Program-made: the position numbers and the translations under genes | Part shown: piece by piece, positions 1 to 5,697 of the stretch | How positions within the stretch are numbered: position 1 is the first letter of the stretch | How the letters are laid out: each line of letters begins with the position of its first letter | The notes under the pieces: model-generated | What the model saw: only the letters and a program-made list of their open reading frames with translations | What the model was told of the DNA's origin: nothing | Database searches by the model: none | NCBI GenBank assembly: GCA_034433615.1 | Contig: DAOUAJ010000324.1 | Span: forward strand, 1 to 5,697 | Direction: 5' to 3' | Origin: DAOUAJ01 sp034433615 | Lineage (GTDB): Bacteria; Chloroflexota; Anaerolineae; DUEN01 | Length of the DNA stretch: 5,697 nucleotides

Positions 1-1
1 T

Positions 2-229
2 GCCATCAGTCAAGGCATGGATGAAGTAGAACTGCAACAGTTCTGGTCAGAGGTGACAGGGATTCCGATAGACAGGTTCTATCCTAGCAGTGTCCGCAAG
101 CACTCAGGGAAGACCAGGGACGGATATAAAGGGGTTTGCATCGTACATTACTTTTCACTAACTGTCCGCCGCTATCTGGATGCCCTGGGTGAGAGTGTCA
201 TCAAGGCGTTGCTAGAAGATCTGGAGTAA
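2..229 (+). CDS. 3' end of an unrecognised gene, possibly LAGLIDADG-like protein (partial)
   Basis: The reading frame is open from the first complete codon of the window to a TAA at 227-229, so this is probably the C-terminal part of a longer protein. The ATG at 17 has no convincing ribosome binding site and is likely internal. The visible 75 residues include FWSEVTGIPIDRF, then a basic stretch (VRKHSGKTRDGYKGVC) and a beta-like IVHYFS, ending in a helix rich in Leu and acidic residues. The pattern FWxxxTGIPxxxF followed by RxGYxGVC resembles, from memory, the C-terminal half of small bacterial proteins with a LAGLIDADG-type fold, often fused to helix-turn-helix segments. That family assignment is weak. 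No catalytic residue can be assigned because the N-terminal part lies outside the window. The stop codon is only 7 nt before the tRNA-Ala gene, so the two may share a transcript. Confidence 0.55.
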   Translation, partial: AISQGMDEVELQQFWSEVTGIPIDRFYPSSVRKHSGKTRDGYKGVCIVHYFSLTVRRYLDALGESVIKALLEDLE

Positions 230-236
230 CCTATAT

Positions 237-309
237 GGGGCCGTGGCGCAATTGGGAGCGCGCTACAATGGCATTGTAGAGGTTACGGGTTCAAGCCCCG
301 TCGGCTCCA
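237..309 (+). tRNA. tRNA-Ala (GGC anticodon)
   Basis: A complete 73-nt cloverleaf is visible. The acceptor stem is 237-243 with 302-308, including G3:U70, the main alanine identity element. The D stem is GCGC 246-249 with GCGC 258-261. The anticodon stem CTACA/TGTAG (263-267, 275-279) closes a 7-nt loop with anticodon GGC at 270-272. A 5-nt variable loop follows, and the T stem ACGGG/CCCGT (285-289, 297-301) encloses TTCAAGC. The discriminator is A309. The CCA tail is not fully encoded (CC then T), so it must be added after transcription. The tRNA should read GCC and GCU codons. It starts 7 nt after the upstream stop codon and ends about 16 nt before the first helix of the T-box leader. Confidence 0.97.
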
Positions 310-569
310 CCTTGTATAGCGGAAAGGCCATGATCGGGAGTAGTAGACCAGCTCCTCAGCGAGCGGGGAAAGACCAGGTGAAAGCCCCGCACGGCGGAGA
401 AGGGAGCCCGCCCAAAGGTCGAACTCGTCCGGGAGCTAACTGGCTGATGGCAGACAGCCTGCTGCTGTAGGTCAGTTCGGGTAAGCCTGTTACAGCAAAT
501 GAGCGGGCAGATAGCCTATCGCGGGTGGCTGATGGTTGCTATTGGCTCCGACGAAGCGGGCTATTTGCC

Positions 570-605
570 AACCAGGGTGGTATCGCGGAGAACCCCTTCG
601 TCCCT
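570..605 (+). promoter_or_regulatory. T-box motif and antiterminator helix
   Basis: The conserved T-box AACCAGGGTGGTATCGCGG is at 570-588. In the antiterminator, AGGG 574-577 pairs with CCCT 602-605. The bulge TGGTATC 578-584 follows (family consensus TGGNACC), and then GCGG 585-588 pairs with TCGT 598-601. The TGGT should pair with ACCA, the 3' end of a tRNA with discriminator A. This agrees with tRNA-Leu, and also with tRNA-Ile and tRNA-Val. The 3' arm shares bases with the terminator, so the two structures exclude each other. Confidence 0.93.
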
Positions 606-626
606 GAATGGCGATGGGGTTTTTTT
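591..626 (+). terminator. intrinsic terminator of the T-box leader
   Basis: AACCCC 591-596 pairs with GGGGTT 616-621, and after one T-T mismatch TCGTC 598-602 pairs with GGCGA 610-614 around a 7-nt loop. Seven T residues follow at 620-626. The 5' arm includes the TCGTCC bases needed by the antiterminator. This is the switch point: charged tRNA favours termination here, 83 nt before the ilvE start. Confidence 0.92.
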
Positions 627-628
627 GT

Positions 629-691
629 AGCCGTCAGCCGTCAGCGATCAGCTTTCAGCTTTTGGCTGGCGGCTGATCGCTAAAAGCTTTT
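629..691 (+). repeat. heptamer array with a hairpin in the ilvE 5' leader
   Basis: Five tandem 7-nt units follow the T-run: AGCCGTC, AGCCGTC, AGCGATC, AGCTTTC and AGCTTTT (629-663). Units of inverse sense follow (GGCTGGC, GGCTGAT, CGCTAAA, AGCTTTT; 664-691). Because the two halves are complementary they fold: AGCGATCAGC 643-652 pairs perfectly with GCTGATCGCT 672-681, and CAGC 656-659 with GCTG 665-668 inside. AAAAGCTTTT at 682-691 is a 10-nt palindrome. The array ends just before the ilvE ribosome binding site. It may be a neutral repeat or may affect mRNA stability or translation. Confidence 0.75.
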
Positions 692-708
692 GTAAAGGAG
701 AAAATCTC

Positions 709-1629
709 ATGCCCATGAAAGAGTCGGAGTGGATCTGGTTTGACGGCGAATTCGTGCCCTGGGGCGAAGCGAAGGTCCATGTGCTCGCGCACGCGTTGCA
801 TTACGGCAGCAGTGTCTTTGAGGGGATTCGCGCCTACGAGACTGCCCAGGGAACGGCCATTTTTCGGCTTGAGCCGCACGTGACCCGGCTGTTCAATTCG
901 GCCAAGATCGCCCGCATGCCTGTTCCTTTCACACCGGAGCAGGTGTCCGAGGCGATCGCGGAGACGGTGCGCCGTAATAACCTGCGCGCCTGTTATATCC
1001 GGCCGTTGGTCTTCCGCGGGTATGAAGTGCTGGGGGTTGATCCCCGCAAATGCCCGGTGCACACCGTCGTTGCTGCTTTCGAATGGGGCGCCTACCTGGG
1101 TACGGAAGCGCTGGAGCAGGGCGTTGACGTGGGTATCAGCACGTGGCGGCGCATGGCCCCCGATACCTTCCCCGCGCTGGCCAAGATCGGCGGCAATTAC
1201 GTCAACTCCCAGTTCATGGTGATGGAGGCTCGCGACCGTGGCTTCGTCGAGGCCATCGCGCTGGACATCTATGGTTACGTCTCCGAGGGGAGCGGCGAGA
1301 ACCTCTTCGTCATCCAGGACGGCGTCGTCTACACGCCGCCGTTGGGCGCTTCGATCCTGGGCGGGATCACCCGGGACAGCGTGATCACCATCGCCCGTGA
1401 CCTGGGGTATGAGGTGCGCGAGCAGTTGATCCCGCGGGAGATGTTGTACATTGCTGACGAGCTGTTCTTCACCGGCACGGCCGCCGAGGTCACGCCGATC
1501 CGCTCGGTGGATGGGCAGATCGTGGGCGAGGGACATCGCGGCCCCATCACCGCGCGCATCCAGGAACAATTCTTTGGGATCACACACGGCACCTTGCCGG
1601 ATAAATACGGCTGGCTGCATTACGTTTAG
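709..1629 (+). CDS. ilvE: branched-chain amino acid aminotransferase
   Basis: This is a class IV (D-amino acid/branched-chain type) PLP aminotransferase of 306 residues, the normal length for bacterial IlvE. It transfers the amino group between glutamate and the 2-oxo acids of leucine, isoleucine and valine in the cytoplasm, the last step of their synthesis. The early HYGSSVFEGIRAY block is typical. The Schiff-base lysine is K159 in ALAKIGGNYVNS. E193 in GYVSEGSGENLF should contact the PLP pyridine nitrogen. ILGGITRDS and FTGTAAEVTPI (T257, A258) form the phosphate and substrate side, and the C-terminal QEQFFG and YGWLHYV fit E. coli-type IlvE. AAGGAG at 695-700, 8 nt upstream, selects the ATG at 709 over the ATG at 715. 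The gene lies directly behind the T-box leader, so its expression should rise when the cognate tRNA is uncharged. No truncation is seen. Confidence 0.97.
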   Translation: MPMKESEWIWFDGEFVPWGEAKVHVLAHALHYGSSVFEGIRAYETAQGTAIFRLEPHVTRLFNSAKIARMPVPFTPEQVSEAIAETVRRNNLRACYIRPLVFRGYEVLGVDPRKCPVHTVVAAFEWGAYLGTEALEQGVDVGISTWRRMAPDTFPALAKIGGNYVNSQFMVMEARDRGFVEAIALDIYGYVSEGSGENLFVIQDGVVYTPPLGASILGGITRDSVITIARDLGYEVREQLIPREMLYIADELFFTGTAAEVTPIRSVDGQIVGEGHRGPITARIQEQFFGITHGTLPDKYGWLHYV

Positions 1630-1632
1630 GAG

Positions 1633-1656
1633 CCGCCAGCGATCAACCCCTGGCGG
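1633..1656 (+). other. hairpin just after the ilvE stop
   Basis: CCGCCAG 1633-1639 pairs perfectly with CTGGCGG 1650-1656 around a 10-nt loop, starting 3 nt after the ilvE stop. No T-run follows, so it is unlikely to be a strong intrinsic terminator. It could protect the 3' end of the ilvE message or reduce read-through. Confidence 0.6.
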
Positions 1657-1659
1657 TAA

Positions 1660-1708
1660 GCTGATGGCTGATGGCTGATGGCTGATGGCTAATAACTGAC
1701 GGCTATTG
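1660..1708 (+). repeat. GCTGATG heptamer tandem array
   Basis: Four perfect GCTGATG units (1660-1687) are followed by three degenerate units, GCTAATA, ACTGACG and GCTATTG (1688-1708). The array fills most of the ilvE-cupin spacer and stops 5 nt before the cupin ribosome binding site. The unit is close to the reverse complement of the AGCCGTC units in front of ilvE, so ilvE is flanked by the same repeat family in opposite senses. Confidence 0.85.
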
Positions 1709-1713
1709 GGCTC

Positions 1714-1718
1714 AGGAG
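1714..1718 (+). promoter_or_regulatory. ribosome binding site of the cupin gene
   Basis: AGGAG lies 6 nt before the ATG at 1725. A GTG at 1722 is in the same frame but only 3 nt from this site, so the ATG is the better start. Confidence 0.75.
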
Positions 1719-1724
1719 ATAGTG

Positions 1725-2072
1725 ATGACCGGACCAGACATTGTGCGTTGGGCGGATGTAAAGCCGGTGGAGGCGGTGCCGGGCCTATGGCGACGCACGC
1801 TGGGCACAGGCGAACGTGGCATGCTCGTGGAGATCCGCACTGACCCCGGCGTGATCATCCCCGAGCACTCCCACCCGGCCGAGCAGATCGGTTACGTCAT
1901 CTCCGGTGAGGTGGAGCTGACCATCGCCGGCACGCTGTACCGCTTCGCCCCGGGTGATAGCTGGGCCATCCCCGGTGATGCCCCGCACTCGGCGCACTTC
2001 CCGGTGGCTTCCGTTCTGGTCGAGTGCTTTGTGCCCGTGCGTGACGAGTACCGGAGGCGTTCCAGTGCGTAA
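1725..2072 (+). CDS. small single-domain cupin protein (KdgF-like)
   Basis: The 115-residue product is one cupin beta barrel, with no signal peptide or extra domain. Cupin motif 1 is GVIIPEHSHPAEQIGYVISGEVEL and motif 2 is PGDSWAIPGDAPHSA. The likely metal ligands are H48, H50, Q54 and H88; glutamine in place of the usual glutamate is seen in KdgF-like cupins. KdgF itself linearises unsaturated uronates from pectin or alginate, but many short cupins of this type have no known substrate. Nothing nearby suggests sugar acid use, so I do not assign that reaction. The gene follows ilvE by 95 nt of mostly repeat sequence and overlaps the next gene by 8 nt. This suggests it is co-transcribed, and perhaps translationally coupled, with the membrane protein. 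The fold is confident, while the substrate and any link to leucine metabolism are unknown. Confidence 0.9.
   Translation: MTGPDIVRWADVKPVEAVPGLWRRTLGTGERGMLVEIRTDPGVIIPEHSHPAEQIGYVISGEVELTIAGTLYRFAPGDSWAIPGDAPHSAHFPVASVLVECFVPVRDEYRRRSSA
2053..2057 (+). promoter_or_regulatory. ribosome binding site of the membrane protein gene, inside the cupin gene
   Basis: GGAGG lies 7 nt before the GTG at 2065, within the last codons of the cupin gene. It sets the start at this GTG. The alternative ATG at 1954 would force a 119-nt overlap, with an Arg/Pro-rich extension that looks like a frame shadow. Confidence 0.75.
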
Positions 2073-2472
2073 TCTGGCCTTATTGCTGGCTTTGGTGGGC
2101 GTGGTGCGCCAGGGATGGGCATACATCCGGGATCGGATTGCACCGGAGCTGACATGCATCACCCGCTCGCTGGCCGCTCTGGTGTACGGTTACCTGGCGA
2201 CGACGGCCTTGGGCTTGCTGGTCGCCAGTGGCTATATGATCGCCACCCGGCTAGGACTTTCGGAGGGGATCGAGTTGCAGTTGGGTGGCAACCTGATCTT
2301 CGCCGTGACCCCGGGCGGGCCTGGGGTAGGGCTGCGCGGCGGGCCGGGGCTCATCATTGTGTCCGCGCTGGTGGGATTCATCGCGGCCGTCTGGGTCAGG
2401 CTGCGCTGTGCCGTCGAGATTCGGCGGAAAGCCCAAGCCAGAAAAAGTGAAAACATAAAGCATAAAACGTAA
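2065..2472 (+). CDS. small predicted membrane protein, unknown function
   Basis: I do not recognise this 135-residue protein. It begins with GTG, overlapping the cupin stop by 8 nt. A short hydrophobic N-terminus (residues 4-14) is followed by a charged segment. A clear membrane segment lies at about 36-60 (LAALVYGYLATTALGLLVASGYMIA) and a second at about 95-112 (GLIIVSALVGFIAAVWV). The loop between them is rich in glycine and proline (TPGGPGVGLRGGPG, 82-95). The C-terminus is strongly basic and so probably cytoplasmic. The last six or so residues and the stop codon are supplied by the heptamer array beginning at 2451, so the natural end may have been changed by repeat growth. Overlap with the cupin suggests coupled translation. 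Codon composition matches the neighbours. That it is a gene is likely; its function is unassigned. Confidence 0.7.
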   Translation: MRNLALLLALVGVVRQGWAYIRDRIAPELTCITRSLAALVYGYLATTALGLLVASGYMIATRLGLSEGIELQLGGNLIFAVTPGGPGVGLRGGPGLIIVSALVGFIAAVWVRLRCAVEIRRKAQARKSENIKHKT

Positions 2473-2520
2473 TGCGTAAAACATAATGCGTATTGCGTTT
2501 CACGCCTCACGTTTCAGATT
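2451..2520 (+). repeat. degenerate heptamer array with a long hairpin before leuS
   Basis: Ten consecutive 7-nt units can be read: AAACATA, AAGCATA, AAACGTA, ATGCGTA, AAACATA, ATGCGTA, TTGCGTT, TCACGCC, TCACGTT and TCAGATT. The central units fold into one hairpin: 2465-2478 pairs with 2487-2500 over 14 positions, including three G-T pairs, around an 8-nt A-rich loop. The array is AT-rich against its GC-rich surroundings. It overlaps the 3' end of the upstream gene and ends 2 nt before the leuS ribosome binding site. No T-run follows the hairpin. Confidence 0.8.
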
Positions 2521-2522
2521 GC

Positions 2523-2527
2523 GAGGT
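2523..2527 (+). promoter_or_regulatory. ribosome binding site of leuS
   Basis: GAGGT lies 6 nt before the ATG at 2534. It rules out the in-frame ATG at 2486, which lies inside the repeat hairpin and would add 16 residues (MRIAFHASRF...) unlike any LeuRS N-terminus. Confidence 0.8.
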
Positions 2528-2533
2528 AAACGG

Positions 2534-5383
<2,850 letters not shown>

Positions 5384-5432
5384 GCGAGCGTTGAATCTCA
5401 TGCGAAAACGGTATTGACGTCGCGAAGGACTG

Positions 5433-5491
5433 CCAGGGCACCGGCACCGCATGGAATGACGGTGCCTGGGCGGGCTACCACCAGGCGGTGG
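5433..5491 (+). other. two hairpins in the spacer after leuS
   Basis: The first hairpin pairs CCAGGGCACCG 5433-5443 with CGGTGCCTGG 5460-5469, ten pairs with one bulged G. The second pairs CCACC 5478-5482 with GGTGG 5487-5491 around AGGC. Neither is followed by a T-run. They may protect the leuS 3' end or belong to a structured leader for the next gene. I recognise no riboswitch class here, and between 5492 and 5591 I see nothing further that I can name. Confidence 0.5.
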
Positions 5492-5591
5492 GATTTATCC
5501 GGCGCCCTTCCCGGCAAACAATACCCAGCAGGGGGGCTGCCATTTGTAAGGATCACTGGAAAACCACAACTTGAGTTCTCTTGCCAACGCG

Positions 5592-5630
5592 GACGAGCAG
5601 CCTGGCTCTCAAGGCGAGAGGCTGCTCGTC
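5592..5630 (+). terminator. strong perfect hairpin, possible terminator of the leuS unit
   Basis: GACGAGCAGCCT 5592-5603 pairs perfectly with AGGCTGCTCGTC 5619-5630 (12 bp), with CTC/GAG pairing possible inside the 15-nt loop. The downstream sequence TGATTTGTGATCTTT is T-rich but has no continuous T-run, so intrinsic termination would be weak. It ends 36 nt before the next start codon, and a role as a leader or operator of that gene is equally possible. Confidence 0.45.
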
Positions 5631-5653
5631 TGATTTGTGATCTTTGGTTGTAC

Positions 5654-5659
5654 GGAGGT
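5654..5659 (+). promoter_or_regulatory. ribosome binding site of the last, partial gene
   Basis: GGAGGT, a full Shine-Dalgarno core, lies 7 nt before the ATG at 5667. It is the main reason for calling a gene start there. Confidence 0.6.
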
Positions 5660-5666
5660 CAGGCAT

Positions 5667-5697
5667 ATGGGGACTCCTCCACGGCGCTGGCAGTGCG
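5667..5697 (+). CDS. start of an unrecognised gene (partial, runs off the window)
   Basis: Ten codons are visible (MGTPPRRWQC) before the window ends. The call rests on the strong ribosome binding site at ideal spacing and the open frame. Nothing can be said about the product. The preceding hairpin region separates it from leuS by 283 nt, so it is probably a separate transcription unit, although I see no convincing promoter. Confidence 0.5.
   Translation, partial: MGTPPRRWQC

Larger units (their letters stand above)
321..626 (+). promoter_or_regulatory. T-box riboswitch leader, probable leucine specificity, upstream of ilvE
   Basis: T-box leaders bind uncharged tRNA and stabilise an antiterminator, allowing transcription into the downstream gene. 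All canonical parts are visible. The Stem I base has a kink-turn: GGC 326-328 with GCT 435-437, bulge CAT 329-331, tandem G332-A434 and A333-G433, then 334-338 with 428-432. The specifier loop has AGTAGTA 339-345 opposite GAACTCG 421-427 and is closed above by GACC 346-349 with GGTC 417-420. The distal arm GCGGGG 363-368 pairs with CCCCGC 385-390 around a loop holding the conserved GGTGAAAG. Stem II is 438-445 with 470-477, followed by the conserved TTACAGCA at 490-497. Stem III is an 11-bp helix, 506-516 with 559-569. The T-box and terminator follow. After GAA the specifier triplet is CTC (424-426), a leucine codon, which fits ilvE and the later leuS. The leader type is near certain and the Leu reading moderately so. 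Confidence 0.95.

Noticed and set aside
209..237. Possible promoter: TTGCTA, 17-nt spacer, TATATG
   Set aside because: Both boxes match only 4 of 6 positions. Transcription would start inside the tRNA, so it could not produce tRNA-Ala. It could in principle serve the T-box leader, but the match is too weak to list.
237..309. tRNA-Ala as the attachment site of an integrated element
   Set aside because: The 3' side continues directly into a housekeeping T-box and ilvE. No integrase or repeat of the tRNA 3' end is present in the window.
243..470. 75-codon + frame across tRNA-Ala and the T-box leader
   Set aside because: The sequence is fully explained by two structured RNAs, and the frame would start inside the tRNA acceptor stem.
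655..1620. Long open frame on the - strand opposite ilvE (321 codons)
   Set aside because: It is an antisense shadow of a strongly conserved coding gene in GC-rich DNA. It is rich in Arg, His, Asp and Gly with no recognisable domain and no ribosome binding site.
629..1708. Inverted repeats flanking ilvE as ends of an insertion element
   Set aside because: The flanking sequences are degenerate heptamer arrays, not discrete terminal repeats. The cargo is a housekeeping gene and no transposase or target duplication is seen.
1954..2064. Upstream in-frame ATG for the membrane protein
   Set aside because: It would overlap the conserved cupin by 119 nt and give an Arg/Pro/Ser-rich shadow peptide. 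GTG 2065 has GGAGG 7 nt upstream.
2451..2520. CRISPR-like repeat array
   Set aside because: The period is 7 nt with no spacers, far too short for CRISPR repeats, and there are no cas genes.
2486..2533. Upstream in-frame ATG for leuS
   Set aside because: It lies in the repeat hairpin with no ribosome binding site, and the added residues do not resemble a LeuRS N-terminus. ATG 2534 has GAGGT at good spacing.

Overview
This is a GC-rich bacterial window with every supported gene on the + strand. It reads as ordinary chromosome around a branched-chain amino acid and leucyl-tRNA unit, not as a mobile or defence region. A Chloroflexota (Anaerolineae-like) host is my best guess. The reasons are the LeuRS subtype (HIGHWYAMTPSD and FVCSSWY signatures), the T-box leader in a GC-rich genome, and heptameric repeats in the spacers. 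This is inferred from recalled family features and not from any search.

Layout: (1) 2-229, the 3' end of a gene entering from the left. (2) 237-309, tRNA-Ala(GGC). (3) About 321-626, a complete T-box riboswitch: Stem I with kink-turn and specifier loop, Stems II and III, the T-box/antiterminator and a terminator. Its specifier reads as CTC (Leu). (4) 709-1629, ilvE, a branched-chain aminotransferase. (5) 1725-2072, a small KdgF-like cupin. (6) 2065-2472, a small membrane protein overlapping the cupin by 8 nt. (7) 2534-5383, leuS, leucyl-tRNA synthetase with a large insertion in its editing domain. (8) 5384-5666, a spacer with several hairpins. (9) 5667 onward, the first ten codons of a further gene.

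The T-box should sense uncharged tRNA-Leu and open transcription of ilvE, which catalyses the last step of leucine, isoleucine and valine synthesis. No hairpin followed by a T-run lies between ilvE and leuS. Read-through could therefore place leucine synthesis and leucine charging under one leucine-starvation signal. This link is an inference.

The least ordinary signals are four. The spacers before and after ilvE and before leuS all carry repeats with a 7-nt period. A 10-mer from one array also occurs in two peripheral parts of the T-box leader. The T-box leader follows the tRNA gene with no room for a conventional promoter. LeuRS carries about 110-115 extra residues in its editing domain. 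I found no CRISPR array, transposase, toxin-antitoxin pair or defence gene.
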